From the NCBI RefSeq assembly GCF_024298885.1, contig NZ_CP101166.1:2046001-2110000 (forward strand): a DNA stretch of 64,000 nucleotides, in the 5' to 3' direction. The notes beneath the pieces are model-generated. The model did not search any database. It was given only the letters and a program-made list of their open reading frames with translations, and was not told the origin of the DNA. The stretch comes from Haloglomus halophilum (lineage in GTDB: Archaea; Halobacteriota; Halobacteria; Halobacteriales; Haloarculaceae). Shown piece after piece: positions 8,271 through 16,054 of the stretch. The first letter of the stretch is position 1. Every line of letters starts with the position of its first letter. The position numbers and the translations under genes are program-made.

Positions 8271-9224
8271 ATGCAGACAGGTGCGATCTACAAGCGGACG
8301 TTCGATGAGTCGAGCGGGAAGCAGAGTACGAACGGCTGTCCGGAGTGCGGCGGCCGCGTGAACACGACCGGCCATGAGACGGTGTGTGAGGACTGTGGGC
8401 TCGTGCTGGCCGAATCCGCGGTTGACCGTGGTCCGGAGTGGCGATCCTTCGAGGACGATGCCGGCGAGCCGGATGGGCGACGGACTGGTCCACCCCTGAC
8501 GCCGACGAAGCACGATAACGGCCTGTCGACGGAGATCGGCTGGCAGCTCAACGGAGCGGGGTCCGGCCCCTCCGGCCGGCAGCGGCGGCGACTGGCGCGG
8601 CTCCGGAAGCAGCACCGGCGGGCGAACTGTCGGTCGAAGCGTGAGCGGAACCTGATCGGGGGGTTGTACGAAGTCAATCGCGTGGCGAGTGCACTCGGGT
8701 TGTCGAAGCCGCTTGAGGAACGGGCGTGTGTCCTGTTCCGCTCAGCACAGGATGCGGGCCTGCTCCCCGGACGGTCGATCGAGGCGATGGCAACCGCGAG
8801 CGTGTACGCTACCTGCCGGTGTTCCGATACTGCCCGACTGCTGGCTGATTTCGTCCCGGTATCCCGCGTCGGAGAGAGCAGTGTGACCAACGCCTATGCC
8901 GTGCTGAACCGAGAATTCGGGCTGCCGACGCCGCCGCCGTCGCCGGACGCCTACCTTCCCCAGTTCGCGTCGGAACTCGACCTGGGCTCGACAGTGGAGC
9001 GGCGTGCCCGTCGGGTGCTGGAGGTGGCCGAAGAACAGGGAATCGAGAACGGGCGCAACCCAGCCGGTGTGGCCGCGGCGTGCCTGTTGGTCGCGGCGAG
9101 GGAGGTGGGCTGCCCGCAACCCCCGACCCAGACCGCTTTCGCGGAGGTTGCTGACGTGTCGCCCGTGACGCTTCGTTCGCGGCGGGACGAGTTGCTCACG
9201 GTTCGGAACGAGCCGTGCGCATAG
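8271..9224 (+). CDS. tfb: Transcription initiation factor B (TFIIB homologue)
   Basis: 317 residues, the usual TFB length. An N-terminal zinc ribbon uses Cys23, Cys26, Cys39 and Cys42 (CPECGG...CEDCGLVLAE). The B-finger/linker follows (VDRGPEWRSFEDD), then two cyclin folds: about 120-205 (NLIGGLYEVNRVASALGLS, YATCRCSDTARLLADF) and about 215-310 (VERRARRVLEVAEEQGIENG, AACLLVAAREVG). The protein binds TBP-TATA complexes and recruits RNA polymerase. Haloarchaea carry several TFBs, and those on mobile elements are often divergent. Here it is expressed from the same upstream module as four other genes of the region, so it may be a dedicated factor; that is inference. Confidence 0.95.
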   Translation: MQTGAIYKRTFDESSGKQSTNGCPECGGRVNTTGHETVCEDCGLVLAESAVDRGPEWRSFEDDAGEPDGRRTGPPLTPTKHDNGLSTEIGWQLNGAGSGPSGRQRRRLARLRKQHRRANCRSKRERNLIGGLYEVNRVASALGLSKPLEERACVLFRSAQDAGLLPGRSIEAMATASVYATCRCSDTARLLADFVPVSRVGESSVTNAYAVLNREFGLPTPPPSPDAYLPQFASELDLGSTVERRARRVLEVAEEQGIENGRNPAGVAAACLLVAAREVGCPQPPTQTAFAEVADVSPVTLRSRRDELLTVRNEPCA

Positions 9225-9252
9225 GATAGTATCCGCGGGCGTGCTCCCGGAT

Positions 9253-9300
9253 GGTTTCTGGGCGCCTCGACGGGCGGGGCGCGGGCCGAGACGGGTCGCG
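9253..9300 (+). promoter_or_regulatory. Shared upstream module, copy C (compensatory stem variant)
   Basis: GGTTTCTGG, then GCGCC-TCGACGGGCGG-GGCGC at 9262-9282. Compared with copies A, B and D the third stem pair is changed from C-G to G-C on both sides, so pairing or dyad symmetry is kept while the GACGGGCG loop is retained. It ends 32 bases before the ATG at 9315. Confidence 0.65.
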
Positions 9301-9314
9301 TCCCGGTGTTCCGA

Positions 9315-9818
9315 ATGGCCGAGGAGCTACATTCACCTGATCCAGACGCAGCGACACCCGAAGCGGCACTCACTCGGCGAGCCAAGCGAGCTCGTGCGGA
9401 GTCGATGACCGTCTCGCTTCGCCGGACCGGCGGCATCTACGATGTCGAGTCCGAATCCGGGAACACGTACCGGGTCGATCTCCCTGCCGAGACGTGCAGC
9501 TGTCCCGACTGGCAGCAGCGCGAGCCCGACGGCGGCTGCAAGCATCTTCGGCGGGTTCAGATCGCGGTCCGTGCCGGTCGTGTCCCGACGCCCGACGGGC
9601 GGCTTCCCGAGGCCGCTCGAGCGGCTCGTCCGGCTCTCGAGCGCACAGCGACGGATGGCGGACGGGCCGACGGCGTGACCGGGCCCCATCTCGAGTTCGA
9701 TCGGTATGGGGAGCCGACCGGCGAAACGTTCTATCGCTGCGCGGACTGCGGACGGGAGTCGATTCATCGGCGTGACGTTGGGTGCGAGCCCAACGAGACG
9801 ACTCAGGAGTCCTTCTGA
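9315..9818 (+). CDS. SWIM zinc-finger protein
   Basis: 167 residues from the ATG at 9315; a GTG three codons upstream (9306) is less likely. Residues about 30-80 form a SWIM domain: TVSLRRTGGIYDVES, YRVDLPAETCSCPDW, then GGCKHLRRV, giving the CxC...CxH zinc ligands. A second short zinc-binding motif near the C-terminus (FYRCADCGRES) may bind another ion. SWIM domains act in DNA or protein binding; partners are unknown. The last 16 bases overlap the convergent 3' end of the large ATPase gene. It belongs to the shared-module set. Confidence 0.85.
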   Translation: MAEELHSPDPDAATPEAALTRRAKRARAESMTVSLRRTGGIYDVESESGNTYRVDLPAETCSCPDWQQREPDGGCKHLRRVQIAVRAGRVPTPDGRLPEAARAARPALERTATDGGRADGVTGPHLEFDRYGEPTGETFYRCADCGRESIHRRDVGCEPNETTQESF

Positions 9819-12800
9819 ATCTGATTCCGCACCCGGCCCAGCGTCAGCACCTCAGTGAAGCCAGGCGTGTCGATTTTCCACTGTCGGGGGGGCGAGTTCT
9901 CGCTATACGTCTTCTCCACTCGGGGCTCCCCATCCAACGGATCGTTCAGGGCACTGAGGACCTCGTGAGCTGCATCCCGGTTCCAGACGATCCAGATTGC
10001 ATTGTCCGGCTCACAGGCAGCCATCGCGTCGAAATCCGCCGGAATGTTCTTTCGGGGGTTGTTGTTCAGCCGTTCGGCCTCTATCGCCACGACGACCTCA
10101 CCATCGGCATCGAGCCCGGCCGCATCGAGCCGACGGCCGTCACCGACCGGGTGATAGCTGACGGCCCGGGTCACCGGCGAGTCCGGGTCGTCGGCGTAAG
10201 TCTGGTCGATGTACTGTTCGCCACACACGACCATCATCGCGTGGAGGCTCGACTCCGCGAGGTCGCCCTCGCCATCGCCGTGGGCGATCCCCTCGCGGTG
10301 TCGCTCGCCGATCTCGTCACGACCGTCGGCGGTCACTGTGTACAGTTTGTGTGGCCTGTCGGTATCGTGTCGGAGCAGCCCGTCATCGATGAGCTCCTGC
10401 AGCGCGGCTTCCTCGAGACCGAGATATTCGACGAGCCGCTTCATCGAGTCCGTCAGGAAGTCAAATTCCAGTTCGGGGTCGAACCGCTGCTGGCTCGCCG
10501 CGTAGACCGTCTGCAGGAACAGGAGCTGCTGGTCCGTGTAATCGCTCGCCGCTCGTTCCGATGCGGAGAGTTTCAGCGGCACCTGACAGACCGGAATCTC
10601 GTCCCGGTCGACCTCGTCGGGCGTGTGACAACAGCCGATGGCTCGGCGCATCCCGTCGATGGTCGGCTCGTATCGGGCGTCGCACGTCTCGCACCGGAGT
10701 GCGTGGCGCTCGTCGTCGTACCGAACGGGTTCTGGCATCGTGTCGGTGAACGGGAGCGCTGAGTCGACGCGGTCGGCGGTGGTTCCCATCGCAGTGGCGG
10801 TCGTACTGGTTGCGGTTTCGGAATCGAGTGCGAGCCCGTGCTGTTCGCGGGTCCGCTCCCCGACCGCGGTGAACAGCGCATCGAACCCCGTCGTTTCCGC
10901 TGGAGACAGGGGCTCGGAACCAGCCGGGTCGCCCGGGGGGAGCGGCAGCGATTCGACCAGGAACGGCCGGGGTTCGGCCTCCCCGAACGGGGCCGGGAGG
11001 GAGACGAACCACTGGCCGCGTTCGAGCGCCCGGAGGCGGTTCCCCACGTCCTCGGGTGGCATGTCGGCCGTCGCAAAGCGGGTCGTCAGCTGCTCGTCGA
11101 CGGGGACGTTGCCCGTGACGATTGTGGAGACGTTGTTGAGGAGTTCCTCGTAGGCACCGGCGTCGGCCTGCTGGAGTTGCGCGGGGAACTGCATGGCGAG
11201 CGTGATCGACAGGCCGAAGCTTCGAGACTGTGCGAGGAGGTCGCTGAGCAGGTCCGTCGCCGCGACCGAGGCGGCTTCCTCCAGGTAGAGGTTGACGAGC
11301 GGCGCGTCGCCCGTGCCGGTGCGCTCTCGTCGTTTGAGTGCGGTCCAGAGGTTCGACAGCAGGACGAGCGTGAGGACGCGCTTGGATTCGGTGCGAAGCC
11401 CGCCCAGATCGAACAGGACGACGGCGTCCTCGTCGAGCACGTCGTGGAAGTCGAATCGCGGGCCGTCGCCGTGGACGTGGTTGAACAGCCGCGCGAGGCG
11501 GTCGTCCAGCGGAATCTTCTCGATACGGTTGGCGACGCCCTGCATCAGCTCGCTGAACGAGCGCTCGTTGTTCGCGATGATACCCTCCAGCATCGCTTCG
11601 AGTTCCGGGTCCGACACCTGCGGTGGCTGGCGGGTACTCCGGAGTTGCTGGACGGCCGCCTGCAGGTCGGCGTGGGTGTAGGCGTCGCTGCCGTGAACCG
11701 GGTCGAACAGTGCCTTCACCAGATAGCGGATGATGTCCGGCGACCGGACGGCTTGCTCGAAGCGTTCGGTGCCCATCACACCACGAAGCACCTCGACGTA
11801 GTGGTCGACGACGTTCTGCACCGCGCTGGCGCGGTTGATGCCGGCCTCCAGTTGTGGTCGGATATCGAAGAATGAGAGCGCCGGGAGCGTCTCCGCGCAG
11901 TCGAAGTAGTAGACATCATCGAGGTCGCCGTGGTCGGCGTAGTGGGCCCGGAGGTACTCGGTGGGCATCCCGTCGCCCTTCGGGTCGATGAGGATGTCCG
12001 CGCCGTCGGTGGCAGCGTGGTTCTCCAGTATCGCGTTGACGAGGCTGGTCGACTTGCCGGCGCCGGTCTTCCCGAACCACGCGACGTGGAGTGGCTGGAG
12101 TGCTGGGGGCAGCGAAACCGTCCGGTCGAGCGTCCGGCTGTCGGCCGTGAGCGGGTGACCCAGCGGAAGGCCCTGGTCGTCGTAGTGGTCGAGCGTGTGC
12201 TCGTCCGGGAGGGGGACGCCGGTGCGCTCTTCGGGGAGCGTACTGAACGCCCGGCGGGCCTGTTCGGAGAGGTCGTTCCCGTCGAGCAGGCAGAAGTGTG
12301 CGACGGTGGTCGCGTCGGCGACGATGCAGGGGTCGTGGTTGCTCCCCAGTGGGAGGTGGCGCCGGAGCGTGTCCCTGATCGAGTCAGCTTCACGGAAGGT
12401 CGCACTCGTGAGGGCGTCGGCGAGCTCGGTGGCGGTGTCGTCCGTGTGGAGTCGGTGGCCGACACGGTAGAAATCCCCGCCGACGGCTGCGAAGGCGCTG
12501 GCGAGTTCCCTGACTGTGGGCTCGGCCTCCGAACCGGTCGCGAGGAGACGAGCGTTCACCTCGAAGGAGTGGGATGCGGATTTCGCGAGGATGGCGTCGA
12601 TTCGGGTCCCCGGCCGGCTGCCAGTGTCACCCTTCCGGTGGGCCGGTGTCGTTGTTGTGTCGTCGATATCTTCGGGGTCGGTAGGCCCGAGGAGCGTCTT
12701 GAACGCTCGCTGGCTGATGGTGTCTTCGTCGTGTTCGAGCTGGTGGACGCGATATTCGGCCTCGCCGCTCCAGTCCGGTTTCGGGCGGAGGAGTGCCTGG

Positions 12801-13279
12801 TAGACGACTCGGCCGTCGGCGTCGAGCATCCCCTCAGCGACGCTACTCAGGGCGAGATCCGGGGCATCCTCGACGCGGGCGGTGTCGTGCTGTTCCGGGG
12901 CGTCCGAGAGCTGCGGTGGCCGAAGGCGGGTCTGCCAGTCCTGGCGCCGTTCGCCAATGCCCTGGAGTTCGGCGATGGCGTAGTCGTGGCCCTGGAGATC
13001 GGGCAGTGGGTCGGTCTCGGGGTCCGTGATGGCGTAGCCATCGGGCGTGAGTCGTTGTGCGAGTCGGCGGACGGTCGGGAGCGTGTCCGGTGGGGCGCCC
13101 AGATAGTAGGTGATCTCGTCGGCGTCGGGTTCGGCCACGAGACAGAACTCGATTGGGTCGGTGACTGCTTCGTGGAGTTGCGTGAACTGGGCGGTGAGTC
13201 GGTCGGCAGCGAGCGGTTCGTTCGTGGGTCGGATGCGGAGGTACTGGTGGGTTTTCTGGGTGGTACCTGTCGTTGCCAT
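9803..13279 (-). CDS. VirB4/TraG/HerA-type DNA-translocating ATPase
   Basis: 1158 residues. A long N-terminal region with divergent alpha/beta repeats precedes a FtsK/HerA-class P-loop core. Walker A is AWFGKTGAGKSTSLVNAIL at about residue 400, followed by DILIDPKGDG; Walker B is LVNLYLEEAASV at about residue 660, then SFGLSITLAMQFPAQL (arginine/sensor region). The C-terminal third has a CETC...CC cluster, a winged-helix-like part and a nuclease-like or restriction-like fold (DAAGLDADGEVVVAIEAE). Such proteins pump DNA in conjugation and are a hallmark of haloarchaeal conjugative elements. No relaxase or other T4SS parts are visible nearby. The start MATTGTTQKTHQYLRIRP is preceded by an ACTTATC TATA-like box. 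Confidence 0.82.
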   Translation of the reverse strand: MATTGTTQKTHQYLRIRPTNEPLAADRLTAQFTQLHEAVTDPIEFCLVAEPDADEITYYLGAPPDTLPTVRRLAQRLTPDGYAITDPETDPLPDLQGHDYAIAELQGIGERRQDWQTRLRPPQLSDAPEQHDTARVEDAPDLALSSVAEGMLDADGRVVYQALLRPKPDWSGEAEYRVHQLEHDEDTISQRAFKTLLGPTDPEDIDDTTTTPAHRKGDTGSRPGTRIDAILAKSASHSFEVNARLLATGSEAEPTVRELASAFAAVGGDFYRVGHRLHTDDTATELADALTSATFREADSIRDTLRRHLPLGSNHDPCIVADATTVAHFCLLDGNDLSEQARRAFSTLPEERTGVPLPDEHTLDHYDDQGLPLGHPLTADSRTLDRTVSLPPALQPLHVAWFGKTGAGKSTSLVNAILENHAATDGADILIDPKGDGMPTEYLRAHYADHGDLDDVYYFDCAETLPALSFFDIRPQLEAGINRASAVQNVVDHYVEVLRGVMGTERFEQAVRSPDIIRYLVKALFDPVHGSDAYTHADLQAAVQQLRSTRQPPQVSDPELEAMLEGIIANNERSFSELMQGVANRIEKIPLDDRLARLFNHVHGDGPRFDFHDVLDEDAVVLFDLGGLRTESKRVLTLVLLSNLWTALKRRERTGTGDAPLVNLYLEEAASVAATDLLSDLLAQSRSFGLSITLAMQFPAQLQQADAGAYEELLNNVSTIVTGNVPVDEQLTTRFATADMPPEDVGNRLRALERGQWFVSLPAPFGEAEPRPFLVESLPLPPGDPAGSEPLSPAETTGFDALFTAVGERTREQHGLALDSETATSTTATAMGTTADRVDSALPFTDTMPEPVRYDDERHALRCETCDARYEPTIDGMRRAIGCCHTPDEVDRDEIPVCQVPLKLSASERAASDYTDQQLLFLQTVYAASQQRFDPELEFDFLTDSMKRLVEYLGLEEAALQELIDDGLLRHDTDRPHKLYTVTADGRDEIGERHREGIAHGDGEGDLAESSLHAMMVVCGEQYIDQTYADDPDSPVTRAVSYHPVGDGRRLDAAGLDADGEVVVAIEAERLNNNPRKNIPADFDAMAACEPDNAIWIVWNRDAAHEVLSALNDPLDGEPRVEKTYSENSPPRQWKIDTPGFTEVLTLGRVRNQIQKDS

Positions 13280-13504
13280 TCGCTTGTTTTCGGGTGGTTT
13301 CGTGGTGGGATAAGTAGGTGGCGGGTTCGAGCTGCGTGAGTGCGTCGCTGCGCCAGTGCTCCGGATGCGGTCGTTTGCTTACTGGTCGACTCCGACCAAT
13401 GCCGTCTGACCTGTCCTGAATGGTAAGTTAAAGTAATTTGAAATAAAGCGCCGTTTCATATTGGCAGCATTATTAGGGACGTTCGGTGGGCCGGGTGAGT
13501 CGAT

Positions 13505-14722
13505 ATGTCACGACCCACAACGCGTCGGCGTTTCCTTCGGACGGTTGGCGCTGTCGGTTCTGTTGGTGCGGTATCGAATCTCGCTGGTGCTCGCCGACCC
13601 GGTCGTGAGGGTCAGGAGGGGCGGCGTCGCCAAGTGGCGTTCGTCGCTAACAAGAAGGGTGGGACAATCTCGCTGGTCGATGCGACCACGTTCGAGAAAC
13701 TCAAGACGATCAACACAGTCCCCGACGGAAAGCAGCCGTCTCCGTCCGAGGACCCCAGCAGTGCGGCGGGGGCTCGGGTCGCGAACGAATTCGCCGGTGA
13801 GAATTTCGCCGAGCACGTCTCGGTCGCGCCCGATGGGGCCGAGATGTACGTATCTCGCGGCCACCGTGGTGACCTCGCTGCATTCGACGTAGCTACCGGC
13901 GAGATGCGGTGGAAGCTGGATATCCCCGGGTTCAGGTCGGATCACATGACGCTCTCCCCAGACGGGCAGTTTCTGTTCGTCTCGGCGATGACAGATAACT
14001 CGATTCAGATTGTGGACACAGGTGGGCCCGCCATCGTCGATTCGTTCCCCGCGGAGCACTATCCACACGGGATTCACCTCACGCACGACCGTAGTCGGGT
14101 CATCAACGGCAGCCTCGGGAACATGCTCGTCCCGGACAATGCCGAAGACGAGTCGACGGATGCACGGCAGGCAGATCGGAACCATCGACTCACCGTTGCG
14201 GATGCACAGACGCGGGAGGTCGAGGCCGTGTACGAGTTCTCGGATGGAATTCGCCCGTTCACACTCACCGAAGACGATTCGCGCATCTTCCTACAGCTCT
14301 CATACTTCCACGGGTTCGTCGAGTTCGACCTTGACCGTGGCCGGCGGCTCCGTACCGTGCAACTCCCAGTCGGTGAGACGGCACAGAACTGGGATCGGAA
14401 CGACTACCCCAGTGAGGCTGCCCACCACGGGATTCAGCTGTCGCCCGATGGCGAGTACGTCTGTTGTGCGGGGATGGTCGACGGTTATGTGGCGCTGGTG
14501 TCGCGCCCCTCGCTTCAGGTCGATACGATTCTCGATGTCGGCGGCCGACCGGGGTGGGCGAAGAACGGGCCTCGAGGCACCCACTGCTTCATCGCTGACC
14601 GGCAGCAGAACGAGTTCGTCGCGGTTTCGTACACATCGAGAGACGTTGCGGCCCGCGTCCCAGTTGGTGACTCGCCCGCGGTAATCGACGTGGAGGCCGT
14701 TCCCGAGTCGGTGCTCTTCTGA
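13505..14722 (+). CDS. Tat-exported YVTN-type beta-propeller protein
   Basis: 405 residues. The N-terminus has a Tat signal, TTRRRFLRTVGAVGSVGAVS, so the folded protein is exported. The mature part shows repeated blades typical of 40-residue YVTN/lactonase-like propellers: QVAFVANKKGGTISLVDATT, HVSVAPDGAEMYVSRG, HMTLSPDGQFLFVSAM, GIQLSPDGEYVCCAGM. No catalytic site is evident, so a binding or cell-surface role is more likely than an enzyme. It is transcribed alone; an AT-rich promoter with TTATTA lies about 35 bases upstream of the ATG. Confidence 0.85.
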   Translation: MSRPTTRRRFLRTVGAVGSVGAVSNLAGARRPGREGQEGRRRQVAFVANKKGGTISLVDATTFEKLKTINTVPDGKQPSPSEDPSSAAGARVANEFAGENFAEHVSVAPDGAEMYVSRGHRGDLAAFDVATGEMRWKLDIPGFRSDHMTLSPDGQFLFVSAMTDNSIQIVDTGGPAIVDSFPAEHYPHGIHLTHDRSRVINGSLGNMLVPDNAEDESTDARQADRNHRLTVADAQTREVEAVYEFSDGIRPFTLTEDDSRIFLQLSYFHGFVEFDLDRGRRLRTVQLPVGETAQNWDRNDYPSEAAHHGIQLSPDGEYVCCAGMVDGYVALVSRPSLQVDTILDVGGRPGWAKNGPRGTHCFIADRQQNEFVAVSYTSRDVAARVPVGDSPAVIDVEAVPESVLF

Positions 14723-14827
14723 AACTAGAACATACGAGAAATCCACATCAGGTACTGGGAATAGAGCCGTATCCCGGCCCGTTTCCGGTTCTCGTCAGAG
14801 TTCGCAGTCGTTGCCGCCTACGTCTCG

Positions 14828-15628
14828 TCACGCAATCGGTCCCAGTTCCGCTTGCAGCGCTTGGATACGGTTGTATATCTCCTCTAGTTCGGTAATTGTC
14901 CGTCCGGATTCGCCGATCCCGCGGTTCGTGTTTTGGATGATAGGTCTTGAGTGAGCGACATCGTTCCGGAGTTCGACTACCTTGTCGAGTCGACTCCCGG
15001 CCTGATGACCTGCAGAGAACCCGCAGGCCTCCCAGCAGGCCTCGTTGTTAGCTACGATTCGTTTCAACGTGGAGAACTGTGCGTAGTGGATCGGCTCCAA
15101 CTCGATATTCGCCCGTGCGGCCTGCTCTCGTCGCTGGTCGATGTCATCAAGTGCGTCCCCTTCGAGGCCAGGAGTTGTCTCCCGCCAGTCTGGAGCATGG
15201 TCGGTGATGCAGGCTCGGAAGGCGTGCTCCAGCCGCGAAAGGTGCGTAAAGAGGTGGCGGTGGACGGATTCGCTATTCAGATCCGCTCGAGTGAGGATTC
15301 CGCTGATGCGATCTCTATCGCCGAGATAGTAGAACGATCGCTCGTACAGCGCATCCAGCACCGTCTCGAACGAGGCATCACCCGAGATGAGGACCTCGAT
15401 CGTGAGTGGTGATGCGACCGCCTCGAGTGGGTCATCGCTGTTGGCCTCCTGCGCAGCCTCTACGGTGACGTATCCGACGGGCCGGTTATTGTCGTCGACG
15501 ACAGGGGCGCTGTCGAACCCCTGGGCTTGCAGCCAGGTCGAGGTTTCCCCTGCACCGGCGCCAACTGGCCGGGTCGCGGGATCAGGGGTTGCGATGGCCC
15601 GGGCGGTAGCGCTGTCCGTATGTTCCAT
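14828..15628 (-). CDS. CBS-pair protein fused to a HEPN-like domain
   Basis: About 266 residues from the ATG at 15626-15628; a GTG at 15667 would add 13. Residues about 5-115 form a CBS pair (GFDSAPVVDDNNRPVGYVTV; FYYLGDRDRISGILTRADL), which usually binds adenine nucleotides. Residues about 120-250 are helical: HLFTHLSRLEHAFRACI, then FSTLKRIVANNEACWEACG, then VVELRNDVAHSRPII. The R-N-D-V-A-H box fits the Rx4-6H motif of HEPN RNases, as in Swt1-type HEPN domains. The arrangement suggests a nucleotide-gated RNase or RNA-binding protein in stress or phage defence. Domain calls are by eye; activity is inference. Confidence 0.7.
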   Translation of the reverse strand: MEHTDSATARAIATPDPATRPVGAGAGETSTWLQAQGFDSAPVVDDNNRPVGYVTVEAAQEANSDDPLEAVASPLTIEVLISGDASFETVLDALYERSFYYLGDRDRISGILTRADLNSESVHRHLFTHLSRLEHAFRACITDHAPDWRETTPGLEGDALDDIDQRREQAARANIELEPIHYAQFSTLKRIVANNEACWEACGFSAGHQAGSRLDKVVELRNDVAHSRPIIQNTNRGIGESGRTITELEEIYNRIQALQAELGPIA

Positions 15629-15660
15629 GTGCCGTCCCCGACTCCGGCGCTGGTAATGAT

Positions 15661-15704
15661 TTGGCACAGATTTATGCTCTTGGGGTATAATATATCGGTA
15701 AGAT
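15661..15704 (+). promoter_or_regulatory. AT-rich promoter of the 15705 gene
   Basis: TTTATG at 15671 and TATAATATAT at 15686 precede the ATG at 15705. With the usual ~25-base spacing, the first box would start transcription only a few bases before the ATG, as in leaderless haloarchaeal genes. The region is shared with the divergent CBS-HEPN gene. Confidence 0.45.
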
Positions 15705-16046
15705 ATGTCTCAAGGGAATCTCCACGTCCGGTTCGACAGCGTGCCCTACAGCGCCGCTCGTTCGGTTTTCCCGGTGGAGTCGCTGTCACCGGAAGTCTGG
15801 GCTCGTCACGATACGGCGGCGGAGTGGCTGGAATCGGTGCCCGCGTCGGACATCCTCGCGGTTGCGCCGGAGAGCATGGCGACCGGGTACAAGTTGGCCC
15901 AGATGCCGCTGACCGTCGTCTCGCTGGATGATCTGCCTGTCGAGAGTCGTACCTCTGTGGTCGAGGCAGCATCCGGGGACTACTCGCTGCTTGTGCTTGG
16001 ACGGGCAACGGATCAGGTGAATCACCGGCTTCGTGAATACGTGTGA
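15705..16046 (+). CDS. Hypothetical small protein
   Basis: 113 residues, not recognised. It is predicted soluble, without signal peptide or membrane helix. Alternating hydrophobic strands (DILAVAPESM, LTVVSLDDL, YSLLVLGRA) suggest a small alpha/beta fold. The AT-rich promoter immediately before the ATG supports expression and start choice. It is divergent from the CBS-HEPN gene and ends 8 bases before the convergent Mrr-like gene, so it could be the partner of either; nothing in the sequence proves this. Confidence 0.6.
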   Translation: MSQGNLHVRFDSVPYSAARSVFPVESLSPEVWARHDTAAEWLESVPASDILAVAPESMATGYKLAQMPLTVVSLDDLPVESRTSVVEAASGDYSLLVLGRATDQVNHRLREYV

Positions 16047-16054
16047 TCGGTGGG

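Noticed and set aside
9782-10762. 326-codon plus-strand frame opposite the large ATPase gene
   Set aside because: Shadow of the ATPase gene, whose minus-strand protein has Walker motifs and continuous homology.
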